From CAMTUW01 sp947085035 (GTDB lineage: Bacteria; Actinomycetota; Coriobacteriia; Anaerosomatales; PHET01): a stretch of DNA of 64,000 bases. Each line of letters starts with the position of its first letter. Position 1 is the stretch's first letter. The DNA lies in assembly GCA_947085035.1 (NCBI GenBank), contig CAMTUW010000018.1, positions 71,619 through 135,618 of the forward strand, written 5' to 3'. Both the position numbers and the translations under genes were made by a program. This document shows positions 18,591 through 27,081 of this stretch, one piece after another. The notes beneath the pieces are model-generated. The model searched no databases. It had not been told where the DNA came from and saw only the letters and a list, made by a program, of their open reading frames with translations.

Positions 18591-19427
18591 CTACTGGGGA
18601 GTCTCGGAACTGACTTCCGGCGCAGGGGTTTCGGTGATCGCGATCTCGGGAGCCGCTTCTTCGGCTACCGCGGCAGGCTCTTCCCTTCCGAGGACGACAG
18701 GCTCGGGCGTATCGGAGGGAACGACCTGTGGCTGCTGTTCGGCGAGGCCACCGCGTCCGTCGATCACGGCAGCGGCGATGACGTGGCACATGAGGCCAAC
18801 CGAACGGATCGCGTCGTCGTTGCCAGGGATCACGTAGTCGACCTCGTCCGGGTCGGCGTTGGTGTCGACAAGACCGATGATCGGAATACGCAGACGACGC
18901 GCCTCTTTGATGGCGATGTCCTCGCGCTTGGTGTCTACGACGAAGATCGCGGCCGGAAGGTCGCGCATCTCACGTACACCGTCGAGGTTGGCCTTGAGCT
19001 TGCCGAGCTCCTTGCGAAGAAGTATCTGTTCCTTCTTGGGCAGAGTCGCCATGCGACCATCCGACTCCATGGTCTCAAGCTCTTCCATGCGCTGAACGCG
19101 ACCGCGCATGGTGACGAAGTTGGTCAGCATGCCACCGAGCCAGCGATTCGTGACATAGGGCATGCCAGCGCGTCCGGCCTCGGAAATGATGGGCTCCTGC
19201 GCCTGCTTCTTGGTGCCAACGAACAGAATCTGCTGGCCGCGCTGCCCGATGGCGCGTGAGAACTGGTACGCGCGCTCGAGTTCACGGAGTGTGCGCTGGA
19301 GGTCGAGGATGTAGATTCCCGAGCGCTCAGTGAAGATGTAGGGCTTCATCTTCGGGTTCCAGCGCCTGGTCTGGTGTCCGAAATGGACCCCAGCCTCCAA
19401 CAAGGCCTTAAGGGTGACTACGGGCAT
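18591..19427 (-). CDS. rpsB: 30S ribosomal protein S2 with acidic C-terminal tail
   Basis: Late-binding protein of the 30S subunit. The 278-residue product has the S2 landmarks LLEAGVHFGHQTRRWNPKMK, RSGIYILDLQRT, YVTNRWLGGMLTNF, LPAAIFVVDTKRE and DTNADPDEVDYVIPGNDDAI. Past the conserved core the last 40 or so residues form a Pro/Glu/Ala-rich disordered tail (EEPAAVAEEAAPEI). ATG at 19427 follows AGAAAGG; in-frame upstream codons are in the leader. An extended -10 promoter lies about 120 bases upstream. Confidence 0.97.
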   Translation of the reverse strand: MPVVTLKALLEAGVHFGHQTRRWNPKMKPYIFTERSGIYILDLQRTLRELERAYQFSRAIGQRGQQILFVGTKKQAQEPIISEAGRAGMPYVTNRWLGGMLTNFVTMRGRVQRMEELETMESDGRMATLPKKEQILLRKELGKLKANLDGVREMRDLPAAIFVVDTKREDIAIKEARRLRIPIIGLVDTNADPDEVDYVIPGNDDAIRSVGLMCHVIAAAVIDGRGGLAEQQPQVVPSDTPEPVVLGREEPAAVAEEAAPEIAITETPAPEVSSETPQ

Positions 19428-19546
19428 GGTCAAGCCTTTCTCTCGGTCTGTTCCTCCGCTCGCGTCTTCCCCCTGCTGCGACCACCGCTTCAATGCGGGA
19501 GCACCTCGCGCAGGAGTCGGCGAGCGTGTGTGATAAGAGCCGTGAC

Positions 19547-19555
19547 AGTGTAGCA
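19547..19555 (-). promoter_or_regulatory. Putative extended -10 promoter of rpsB-tsf
   Basis: TGCTACACT on the minus strand (19555-19547) fits an extended -10 (TGnTAnnnT). No convincing -35 is seen. It would give a leader of roughly 110 bases before rpsB, a place where S2 leaders often act in autoregulation. The rest of the 202-base gap (19428-19629) shows only short imperfect repeats of GATTTCGG. Confidence 0.45.
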
Positions 19556-19629
19556 GGAATCAACGAGTCTGTGGGTTCCGATTTCTCGGTCACAAGTCCC
19601 CCGAAATCCGGTGATTCCGAAATCAGCCC

Positions 19630-20214
19630 TCAGTACTCACGCGAACACAGGGGGCATACGAAATGGGCGTCGTACCAGCCCTTCTGGGTGGGTTTCGGCA
19701 AGAGCTCCAGATGGAGTTCGACCTCACAGATGGGACACCAGAACCTTCGCGCAAGACCTGCGTCGCGCACGAGCGAATCAGCATCAGCATCGCGATCGCG
19801 TACCACTACACGGTATCTTGTAAGACCGACCTCGGCACTGCCTGTCATTTTGAGAATCCCGTTGATTCGATCGGCGACATCGTTGGGTCGCACTTCATTC
19901 TTGATGAGGTAGTCGGTCGCACCGAGATCGAGTGCTCGTTGCATATCGGCGTCCTGGCCGAGGTTCGAAAGGATCACGACCGGGATACGTGTCAGACGCG
20001 GGTCCTTCTTGATGATCTCCAGAATCTCCAGACCGCTCATTTTCGGCATGATGAGATCAAGAAGGATCAAGTCGGGAGTATCTGTCCGCAGAATCGACAG
20101 CGCTTCGAGACCATCCGCTGCGGCGAGTACGCGATAGCCGTCGTTCGTCAATTTGTCCGAGTACATACGTCGAAGGAGTTCGGTGTCTTCGACAACGAGC
20201 ACGGTCATTGCCAC
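19630..20214 (-). CDS. Response regulator with C-terminal zinc-ribbon-like output
   Basis: Phosphoacceptor regulator of unknown target. A receiver domain spans about residues 3-122, with the acidic pair E9-D10, phosphoacceptor D53 in LILLDLIMPKMSG, and the conserved Lys at 105 (YLIKNEV). No HTH or enzymatic output follows. Instead a 70-residue tail carries CPIC (160-163) and CPLC (187-190), a probable zinc ribbon. The GTG at 20214 lies eight bases after GGGAAGG; ATG 20208 is the alternative. A possible -10 (TACACT, 20271-20266) lies between it and the sigma gene. No histidine kinase is in the window. Confidence 0.85.
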   Translation of the reverse strand: MAMTVLVVEDTELLRRMYSDKLTNDGYRVLAAADGLEALSILRTDTPDLILLDLIMPKMSGLEILEIIKKDPRLTRIPVVILSNLGQDADMQRALDLGATDYLIKNEVRPNDVADRINGILKMTGSAEVGLTRYRVVVRDRDADADSLVRDAGLARRFWCPICEVELHLELLPKPTQKGWYDAHFVCPLCSREY

Positions 20215-20287
20215 GACATGCGCCTTCCCGATTGCGACTGGATATATGTAAGCCTTCAGAAGTGAAGTGTATCCCAACTGGCCGTGT

Positions 20288-21067
20288 TCAGAGTGGTGAT
20301 CGAGCAGCGTGAAGCTTAGCCCGCAATCTCAGTACCGCCTTAGTGTGCAGCTGGCTCACGCGGGATTCGGTGACACCCAGTACCTGACCGATCTCTTTGA
20401 GAGTGAGTCCTTCGTAGTAGTAGAGGGCGATCACTGTTCTCTCACGCTCTGGAAGCAGTTCAATGGCTTCGGCGAGTATTCCCTTGATCTCAATGCTTTC
20501 GAAGAGTGATACCGGGTCGTCTGCGGTATCGTCGGAAATCATGCCCACTGCGCTTTGGCGATCATCGCGGTCGCTGCCGACCCACAACTCCTCGAAGCTC
20601 ACGACCGACGTGTAGCTCAATTTGGACAGGATCGCGTGGAACTCCTTGAGAGTGATTCCCATGTGATCGGCGACTTCGGAGTCGGTCGGCACTCGCTTGA
20701 ACGTGTGCTCGAGCGCGACATAACTCTGCTCGATCTCGCGTGCTCTGGAACGGACAGAACGAGGAACCCAGTCCATGGCGCGCAGCTCATCGATGATGGC
20801 GCCTCGGATGCGCGCGATGGCGTATGTCTCGAACTTGATAGCGCGGTCGGGATCGTATTTCTCTATGGCGTCGATGAGCCCGAAGATGCCATAACTGATC
20901 AGGTCGGCGGTGTCGACGTTTTGCGGAAGACTCGAAGCAAGTCTGCCTGCGACGTATTTGACCAATGGAGAATAGTTGAGAATCAGTTCATCTCGCGACT
21001 CTGCGTCGCCCACGCCCTTGTACCGCGCCCAGAGCGCGGCGATATGCGTCCGAGAGTCGGACTTCAT
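20288..21067 (-). CDS. RNA polymerase sigma factor, FliA/WhiG family
   Basis: Alternative sigma-28-type factor. The 259 residues contain region 2 (ISYGIFGLIDAIEKYDPDRA, KFETYAIARIRGAIIDELRA), the FliA/WhiG-typical DWVPRSVR after region 2, region 3 (RVPTDSEVADHMGI), and region 4 (LPERERTVIALYYYEGLTLK, GVTESRVSQLHTKA). AAGGGG precedes ATG 21067. Family members drive flagellar (FliA/SigD) or sporulation (WhiG) genes. No such genes are in this window, so the regulon is unknown. It lies between xerC and a response regulator, upstream of rpsB. Confidence 0.92.
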   Translation of the reverse strand: MKSDSRTHIAALWARYKGVGDAESRDELILNYSPLVKYVAGRLASSLPQNVDTADLISYGIFGLIDAIEKYDPDRAIKFETYAIARIRGAIIDELRAMDWVPRSVRSRAREIEQSYVALEHTFKRVPTDSEVADHMGITLKEFHAILSKLSYTSVVSFEELWVGSDRDDRQSAVGMISDDTADDPVSLFESIEIKGILAEAIELLPERERTVIALYYYEGLTLKEIGQVLGVTESRVSQLHTKAVLRLRAKLHAARSPL

Positions 21068-21095
21068 GCAGTGCCCCTTGCTGCAACGGACGAAA

Positions 21096-22001
21096 TCATC
21101 CTCGCGGATGCGCGCTTCGATGAACCTCTTGCAGACGCTTGATGCTCACGTGAGTATAAATCTGGGTGGTCGACAGAGCAACATGCCCTAAGAGCTCTTG
21201 GACGCTTCTGAGATCCGCTCCCCCTTCCAGCAGGTGCGTAGCGAATGTGTGGCGTAGTGCATGAGGAGAATGCGCTGCTGACGCCTCGACCCGACAAAGA
21301 TACCGCTTGAACATTCGTCGCACACTGTCTTCAGACAAGCGGCGCCCGCGCTTGGACAGGAATACCGTGTCAGGCGAGTCGTCGCGTGCGAGGAGGGGTC
21401 GGGCGCTACCGAGGTAGACGCGAATGAGCTCGCAGGCCAGTCGATGAGCTGGGACGACGCGCTCTTTCGCGCCCTTCCCCATGACGGTCACTTGGCATTG
21501 AGCGAGATCGAGACCGGAAAGCGTCAGCGAGCAGATCTCGCTCACTCGCAAGCCGGAGGCGTACAGCAACTCGAGAACGGCTCTGTCTCTTGAGCCCAGC
21601 GGCGTGGTGATGTCAGGGCTTTCCAGCAGACGTGCGAGGTCCTCGTTGGGAATTATGCGCGGGAGTGTCGAGGGCGTCTTGGGAGAGGTGATCACCGTGG
21701 ACGGGTCGGAATCGAGCACTCCTTCCGTCACGAGGAAGGTGAACAGAGAGCGCACCGCAGACAGGCGGCGGGCGATAGTCGTTCGGGCATAACGGGCGTT
21801 GTCGAGTTCAGCGAGGTAGAGCCGCAGTTGGCGATGGGTCAGATGCAGCGGATCCACACCGATACGCTCAGCCCACTCGAGATAGCGCTGCAGGTCAGCG
21901 GAGTATGCGCGAACGGTGTGTCGCGACGCGCCACGTTCGACCGACAGGTGTATGAGGAATCGGTCGAGAAGGACCGTTGGGAGCGCATTGTCAGCGGTCA
22001 C
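21096..22001 (-). CDS. xerC: Tyrosine recombinase XerC
   Basis: Site-specific recombinase that resolves chromosome dimers at dif, normally with XerD. A SAM-like N-terminal domain (FLIHLSVERGASRHTVRAY) is followed by a catalytic domain with Arg in ASGLRVSEICSL, Lys in GKGAKERVVP, the HALRHTFATHLLEGGADL box (H-x-x-R), LLGH, and nucleophile Tyr in TTQIYTHVS. ACCGGAG lies six bases before the GTG at 22001, giving 301 residues; the nearby ATG at 22007 is too close to that site. It overlaps the trmFO end by 11 bases. The gene is intact and single-copy here, so chromosomal housekeeping is more likely than an integrase of a mobile element. Confidence 0.92.
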   Translation of the reverse strand: MTADNALPTVLLDRFLIHLSVERGASRHTVRAYSADLQRYLEWAERIGVDPLHLTHRQLRLYLAELDNARYARTTIARRLSAVRSLFTFLVTEGVLDSDPSTVITSPKTPSTLPRIIPNEDLARLLESPDITTPLGSRDRAVLELLYASGLRVSEICSLTLSGLDLAQCQVTVMGKGAKERVVPAHRLACELIRVYLGSARPLLARDDSPDTVFLSKRGRRLSEDSVRRMFKRYLCRVEASAAHSPHALRHTFATHLLEGGADLRSVQELLGHVALSTTQIYTHVSIKRLQEVHRSAHPRG

Positions 22002-23343
22002 GGGCATCTCCGGTGACGAATAGCGCTTGAGTTGACGAGAGCCAGGCGTCGAAGTCGCGAGAAGCCCGATCCGCGTAGGCTGCATAGCGCGCGCGCTTGC
22101 CTTTGACGGGGTCGTTGAGGGCGGGAACAAGCCCCCAGTTCACATGCATCGGCTGATAGTCGATGGTGTCGGGGTCCGTGGCATAGGAGACCAGCGACCC
22201 GAGGGCGGTCGTTGGCGGCAGGATGGCAGGCGAAAACCCTTTCAACTCAGCGAAAGTATTGAGCGCCGCGAGCAAACCGGATGCCGCAGCCTCCGTGTAG
22301 CCCTCGGTCCCGGTGATCTGCCCGGCGAATCTGATGCGCGGGTCGGTTCTCAGGGCGAACGTGGCATCGAGGATTCGGGGCGAGTCGATGAACGTGTTGC
22401 GGTGCATGACTCCGTAGCGAAGGAAGTCGGCATTCCCGAGTCCTGGTATCAACGCGAAAACCCGTTGCTGGTCGGGCCATGCGATGTTTGTCTGGAAGCC
22501 CACCAGGTTGTATGCCGTGAGCGCGCGGTTCTCGGCACGGAGCTGAACGACGGCCCACGGGCGCTCGCCCGTTCTCGGGTCGGTGAGACCCACAGGCTTG
22601 AGTGCGCCGAATCGCGGCGCGTCCCGTCCGCTGCGCGCCACCTCCTCGATGGGCTGGCATGCGGCGAAGAGCTCGCGTCGATCGAATACCTTGTCGATGA
22701 CCCTTCGTGCCGAGAGAAGCGCGTCGATGAAGCGCTCATATTCGTCTCGGTTCATGGGGGCGTTGAGATAGTCGGCTCCCCCACCCTTGTCGTATCGCGA
22801 GGCCGCGAAGACGATGGTGCGGTCGATGGTATCGGCATCGACGATCGGGGCGGCGGCGTCGAAGAAGGCCAGGCGGTCAGGACCCAACAAGGCACTGAGC
22901 GCCGGCTCCAGCGCGGGGCTCGTAAGCGGTCCTGTCGCGACGATGGTGCTCCCTGCCCCGAAGCTGACAGCCTCCTCGCGCACGACGTCGATGAGGGGAT
23001 GTGAGGAGAGCATCGCGGTGAGGCTCTCGGAGAATGCAGTGCGGTCCACTGCGAGTGCGCCCCCGGCAGCCACTCTCGAAAGTCGGGCGCATCTCAGGAC
23101 AACGCTGCCCATCAACTCGAGTTCGCACTTGAGCCGACCGGCGGCCGTGGTCGGATCGTCGCTCTTGAGCGAGTTCGAGCATACGAGCTCCGCGAGAAGG
23201 TCTGTGTGGTGCGCTGGCGTGGTGTTGTGCGGTCGCATCTCTTTGAGCGTGACACGAATGCCGCGCACGGCAAGTTGCCATGCGGCTTCGCTACCCGCGA
23301 GGCCACCGCCGATGACGGTGACGTGGTCTGAAGTGGCGGTCAA
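21991..23343 (-). CDS. trmFO: Methylenetetrahydrofolate-tRNA-(uracil-5-)-methyltransferase
   Basis: FAD- and folate-dependent enzyme that forms m5U54 in tRNA. The 450-residue protein has the N-terminal FAD motif VIGGGLAGSEAAWQLA, then LKEMRPHNTTPAHHTD, LVCSNSLKSDD, KGGGADYLNAPMNRDEYE, GLTDPRTGERPWAVVQLR and IRFAGQITGTEGYTEAAASG, which identify TrmFO. The start is TTG at 23343 after GAAAGGGATGGG; the ATG in that stretch is out of frame. The trmFO-xerC pairing matches Firmicutes, but topA, which normally sits between dprA and trmFO there, is missing. Confidence 0.96.
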   Translation of the reverse strand: MTATSDHVTVIGGGLAGSEAAWQLAVRGIRVTLKEMRPHNTTPAHHTDLLAELVCSNSLKSDDPTTAAGRLKCELELMGSVVLRCARLSRVAAGGALAVDRTAFSESLTAMLSSHPLIDVVREEAVSFGAGSTIVATGPLTSPALEPALSALLGPDRLAFFDAAAPIVDADTIDRTIVFAASRYDKGGGADYLNAPMNRDEYERFIDALLSARRVIDKVFDRRELFAACQPIEEVARSGRDAPRFGALKPVGLTDPRTGERPWAVVQLRAENRALTAYNLVGFQTNIAWPDQQRVFALIPGLGNADFLRYGVMHRNTFIDSPRILDATFALRTDPRIRFAGQITGTEGYTEAAASGLLAALNTFAELKGFSPAILPPTTALGSLVSYATDPDTIDYQPMHVNWGLVPALNDPVKGKRARYAAYADRASRDFDAWLSSTQALFVTGDARDR

Positions 23344-23391
23344 CCCATCCCTTTCAATCAGAGTTGTGAAGCATTGTAAGCCCCTCGAGGC

Positions 23392-24261
23392 TTAAGCTGG
23401 ACCATACCTACCGTCCGAGTAGCGTTTCAACATGCCTTGTGCTTCAAGGAGCCCAAAACGTCGAGTGATCGTGATGACATCGGTACCGAGTGCAACAGCT
23501 GCGTCGTCGGCGCGCATCGGGTTCGCGCGCAAGGCCGTGAGAAGCGAGTCGGACGACTCCGAGATAACCGTACCGGGAATGTGCACTTCGTCGTGGGGTT
23601 CTCCGAGAAGCGGTGCGAGCGCAAGGCGCAGATCGGTGACGTCGGTGATGATGGTCGCACCTTGCGATATCAGCCGATTCGAGCCGCGCGACTCCGGAGA
23701 TAGGATCGATCCGGGGACCGCGAGAACATCCCTTCCTGCAGCCAAGGCGTCGTCTGCGGTTGAGAACGTGCCACTGGGCAGTCCCGCCTCGACGACGAGG
23801 ACGGCCATCGATAATCCGGCGATTATCCGGTTTCTTCGCCTGAACATCCAGCGTGCAGGCCGCGTCCCCCACGGTTGCTCTGATATGACGGCGCCGTTCA
23901 CAGCTACCGCGTCCAGAAGTGCTCCAGCACCGCTGGGGTAGGCGATATCTGCTCCTCCTGCCATCACGGCCACAGTTGTTCCCTCGTGAGCAAGTGCAGC
24001 GCGGTGCGCCGCTTGATCGCACCCTACCGCACCCCCGGACACGATGGGGTAACTCGCCTTCGCAGCCCATCCGGCAAACATCGTCGCAGCCGACAGGCCA
24101 TAGGGCGTGGCCTTGCGAGCACCGATGACCGCGAGCCCCGGACGTAATGCTGAGATCTGCCCGAAACCGTAGAGACGCTTGGGCGGATCGGGGGTGTCCT
24201 TCAGTTGTGCAGGGTATCGTGGATCATCCAAACCGATCTCGAATCGTGTCGCGCCACTCAT
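23392..24261 (-). CDS. dprA: DNA processing protein DprA
   Basis: Loads RecA onto incoming single-stranded DNA during natural transformation. The 289 residues contain the Rossmann-like DprA core: AVIGARKATPYGLSAA, IVSGGAVGCDQAAHRAAL, TVAVMAGGADIAYPSG, WMFRRRNRIIAGLSMAVLVV and SGTFSTADDALAAGRDVLAV. A C-terminal winged-helix (DAAVALGTDVITITRRFGLL) completes it. ATG 24261 overlaps the comM stop by four bases. With comM it suggests uptake or processing of foreign DNA, although no uptake machinery is visible here. Confidence 0.95.
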   Translation of the reverse strand: MSGATRFEIGLDDPRYPAQLKDTPDPPKRLYGFGQISALRPGLAVIGARKATPYGLSAATMFAGWAAKASYPIVSGGAVGCDQAAHRAALAHEGTTVAVMAGGADIAYPSGAGALLDAVAVNGAVISEQPWGTRPARWMFRRRNRIIAGLSMAVLVVEAGLPSGTFSTADDALAAGRDVLAVPGSILSPESRGSNRLISQGATIITDVTDLRLALAPLLGEPHDEVHIPGTVISESSDSLLTALRANPMRADDAAVALGTDVITITRRFGLLEAQGMLKRYSDGRYGPA

Positions 24262-25745
24262 GACACTGTCCCGCAGCGGTATCCGATGGCCTCAGCCAGA
24301 TCGTCTGATCGCACGCAGTCCTTCTCATCGACGTCGGCGAGGGTTCTGGCGACCCTGAGCAATCGAATGACACCTCTGCCCGACAGATGGTGGTGATTCG
24401 CGATCATCTCGAGGTCCGAGGTGACGGAACCAGACATGGAGCAGGCGGAAATCAACTCCGCACCACTCATCTTCGAGGTGGCTGTGGTGCTCCTGCGTGC
24501 AGCGCGCTCACGGGCGGCTGACACCTGATCGCGCAGCTTCGCACTCGTGGTGCCGTGACGATTGGCGACGATCAACGCCGGTGGAGGTCTCCACACCTCG
24601 CACACCATGTCGATGCGGTCCATCAGTGGGCCACCGATCCGCGAGCGGTACCGTTCGACAGTCGAGGCCGGGCAGCGGCACGCACGTCCGGTGTCACCGT
24701 GGTGTCCGCATGGACAGGGATTGGCCGCTCCGACCAGGGAAAATGATGCAGGAAACGACAGTCTTCCCTCGGCTCGCACGAGGGTGACCAGTCGGTCCTC
24801 TATGGGTTGTCTCAGGGACTGCAGGGTGGCCGGGCCGAATTCTGGCATCTCGTCCAGGAAAAGGACTCCGTTGTGCGCCAGTGACGCCTCCCCTGGCCGC
24901 GGAGGACTTCCGCCTCCGATCAGGCCAGCTGTCGAGGCCGTGTGATGGGGGGCGCGAAACGGGCGTGCACCAGACAGCACGTCGGTGTCGTCCAGTCCGG
25001 CGACCGAGTGGATCAGGGCAGATTCCAGTCGTTCTTCTTCACCAAGCGGTGGAAGGATGGTTGGAAGACGACGAGCGAGCATCGTCTTTCCGGCTCCTGG
25101 AGGACCGATCATGAGTACGTTGTGCGCACCAGCTGCTGCTGCCACGAGCGCCCGAACAGCACCGTCTTGTCCGACCACCTCGGAGAAGTCGACCGCGTGT
25201 TTCGGAGTTCGATCATGAGTGGTCACTCGGGAATGCGCGACCGGCAGACCGCTGCGCAGTTCAGCCAAGGACTCGATTCCGCAATACGCCACGCCGTTCA
25301 GAGAGACGTAGTGATCCGCCTCTCTTGATGCCAGTAGGCTACACCCGTTCTTGCGCGCCATCATCGCGTGAGCGAGAAGTCCGGGTATCGGCCGTATTCG
25401 TCCATCGAGTGAGAGCTCTCCGACTGCTGTGACGAACTCGAAGGGATGCGCCGGAATCTGTTTGGTCGCCACCAGAAGACCAATAGCGATCGGCAGGTCG
25501 AATCCCGTCCCGTGCTTCTTGAGTGGGCCCGGAGAAAGATTGACGACGATGCGAGCGTTGGGTAGATCGTATCCGGCCGCACGAACCGCTGAGCGGACAC
25601 GCTCTCGTGCTTCTTGGACAGCCGTGTCCGGAAGCCCGACGATCGCGAATGAGGGCAGTCCTGGCCCTATGTCGATCTCGACATCTACCGGCAGTACTTC
25701 GACACCCGCCAGAGTTCCCGTGCGTACGGTGCAGTGTGCACACAC
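24258..25745 (-). CDS. comM: YifB/ComM family AAA+ ATPase (Mg-chelatase-like)
   Basis: Hexameric helicase-like ATPase that promotes branch migration during natural transformation in species where it is studied. The 495 residues have an N-terminal Lon-S5-like ChlI domain (VDVEIDIGPGLPSFAIVGLP), Walker A GPPGAGKTMLARRL, Walker B LFLDEMPEF, SLRQPIEDRLVTLVRAEG, the zinc-like NPCPCGHHGD segment, and the C-terminal ISGRGVIRLLRVARTLADV-type helix (here LSGRGV). The start is GTG at 25745, seven bases after GAGG and just past the yraN stop. Confidence 0.95.
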   Translation of the reverse strand: MCAHCTVRTGTLAGVEVLPVDVEIDIGPGLPSFAIVGLPDTAVQEARERVRSAVRAAGYDLPNARIVVNLSPGPLKKHGTGFDLPIAIGLLVATKQIPAHPFEFVTAVGELSLDGRIRPIPGLLAHAMMARKNGCSLLASREADHYVSLNGVAYCGIESLAELRSGLPVAHSRVTTHDRTPKHAVDFSEVVGQDGAVRALVAAAAGAHNVLMIGPPGAGKTMLARRLPTILPPLGEEERLESALIHSVAGLDDTDVLSGARPFRAPHHTASTAGLIGGGSPPRPGEASLAHNGVLFLDEMPEFGPATLQSLRQPIEDRLVTLVRAEGRLSFPASFSLVGAANPCPCGHHGDTGRACRCPASTVERYRSRIGGPLMDRIDMVCEVWRPPPALIVANRHGTTSAKLRDQVSAARERAARRSTTATSKMSGAELISACSMSGSVTSDLEMIANHHHLSGRGVIRLLRVARTLADVDEKDCVRSDDLAEAIGYRCGTVS

Positions 25746-25747
25746 GT

Positions 25748-26122
25748 CTACGCCTCGCCAGCGACGAACGCTGCCCGATGGTGCCTCAGAAGCGCGCGAT
25801 CCTCGGCGATGACGAGTATCGAGATCACATCGAAGCGAATGTCTGCGGCTTGAGCCCCCACCTCCTGACAGTATGCGAGCGCGAGGCGCTCGTAGCGCTT
25901 GCGCTTCGACGCAGTGATCGCCTCTTCAGGCGTACCTTTTGCCTGCGAGCGCCGAGTCTTCACCTCGCACAAGACGATCGTCCTGTCGTCAAGAGTGACG
26001 ATGTCGATCTCCCCGGCTTGACACCGCCAGTTCCTCGCGATGATTTCGTGCCCCACGCGCTCGAGATATGCAACCGCAGCATCTTCGCCCCGGACACCGA
26101 GCTTCTTCGACTCCTTGGTCAT
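25748..26122 (-). CDS. yraN: UPF0102 (YraN) family endonuclease-like protein
   Basis: Small protein with a restriction-endonuclease-like fold; the biological role is unsettled. The 124 residues carry GVRGEDAAVAYLERVGHEII, then NWRCQAGEIDIVTLDD and VLCEVKTRR, the E...GEID...EVK catalytic pattern of the family. ATG 26122 is preceded by AGGAGGTG at ideal spacing; a GTG three codons upstream overlaps that site and is not used. The rnhB-yraN-comM-dprA order is conserved in many bacteria. Confidence 0.94.
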   Translation of the reverse strand: MTKESKKLGVRGEDAAVAYLERVGHEIIARNWRCQAGEIDIVTLDDRTIVLCEVKTRRSQAKGTPEEAITASKRKRYERLALAYCQEVGAQAADIRFDVISILVIAEDRALLRHHRAAFVAGEA

Positions 26123-26195
26123 GATGACCACCTCCTGGCCAGAGCATGCCAGTCACCACATACCAGGAACTTACCGGGGACTTGCCAACGAAGCG

Positions 26196-26990
26196 TCAGA
26201 ACAGATGCTGCCAATCGGCGCTGCATCGAAACGATCGTCTATGAACAGGAGACGGACCGTGTTTTGCGAGCGCGGCCAGGTGCTGTGCGGTCCCGTACCC
26301 CTTGTGCATCTCGAAGCCGTAGAGCGGAAACTCCTCAGCAAGGCGTTTCATCAGGGCATCCCTCTCGACCTTGGCAACGATTGAGGCTGCCGCCACGGCA
26401 GCTACGGTCGAATCCCCCTTGATCACGGCGGTCTCTGCATCGGCGATTCTCTGAGGATGTCCGTCGATGACGAGGTGATCCGCACTGGGTTCGAGCGCAT
26501 CGGATGCGAGTAGCATCGCCGTGCGCAGCGCAGAGGAGATGCCTACCGCATCCACTTCGTCCGCCTCGACGTGAGCGACAGTGACGCATATCGCGACTTC
26601 ACGAATCCTCTTGGAGAGGTCTTCTCGTGCACGGGGAGTCAATCGTTTGCTGTCATCGAGTCCGGCCAAGCGGGGTGATGCCGGCAGAATGCACGCCCCC
26701 ACGCTCAGCGGTCCTGCGAGCGCGCCGCGTCCGACTTCGTCGAGTCCGGCAACGTGAACGTGACCGGTCGCACGTAAAGAGTCCTCGAGAGCGTAAAGGA
26801 CACCCAGCCGTGTGCGCTCTGTGTTCGTCGCCTGCAGTCGCAGACGACCACGAGAGACGAGCCTTTGGACACCGAGACGCCGATCGGAGGAATAGCGACG
26901 GATGAACGCCGAGACGTCATCGTCCGTCTGAGCCTCATCAAGAGCGCGTTTGAGGGCATCTATCGACCACTGGTGCACGAGGCTCACCAC
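26196..26990 (-). CDS. rnhB: Ribonuclease HII
   Basis: Removes ribonucleotides from DNA. The catalytic core starts near residue 80 with GLDEVGRGALAGPLSVGA, followed by LDDSKRLTPRAREDL, VIDGHP, and KGDSTVAAVAAASIVAKVER with YGFEMHKGYGT. The first 80 residues form a helical N-terminal extension (LVHQWSIDALKRALDEAQ, GVQRLVSRGRLRL) like that of Bacillus-type RNase HII. The start is GTG at 26990, but several GTG codons in a row leave a few codons of doubt, since no strong ribosome site is visible. Confidence 0.94.
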   Translation of the reverse strand: MVSLVHQWSIDALKRALDEAQTDDDVSAFIRRYSSDRRLGVQRLVSRGRLRLQATNTERTRLGVLYALEDSLRATGHVHVAGLDEVGRGALAGPLSVGACILPASPRLAGLDDSKRLTPRAREDLSKRIREVAICVTVAHVEADEVDAVGISSALRTAMLLASDALEPSADHLVIDGHPQRIADAETAVIKGDSTVAAVAAASIVAKVERDALMKRLAEEFPLYGFEMHKGYGTAQHLAALAKHGPSPVHRRSFRCSADWQHLF

Positions 26991-27013
26991 GATTCAGTCG
27001 GTATGAACGCGAA

Positions 27014-27040
27014 CAGGGCCCCGATCGACTCGAGGCCCTG
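27014..27040 (-). terminator. Hairpin after rplS
   Basis: CAGGGCC (27014-27020) and GGCCCTG (27034-27040) form a 7-bp stem with a 13-base loop in the rplS-rnhB gap. No T-tract follows on the minus strand. It is a weak terminator or processing site; transcription may read on into rnhB. Confidence 0.4.
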
Positions 27041-27081
27041 CGAAGATGCGATCTGTCACGCGAGAGCGAGGAGAGGGTGGG

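Noticed and set aside
21096..22001. Possible mobile-element integrase
   Set aside because: It is a full-length XerC-type recombinase in its conserved trmFO-xerC context, without att repeats, cargo or phage genes.
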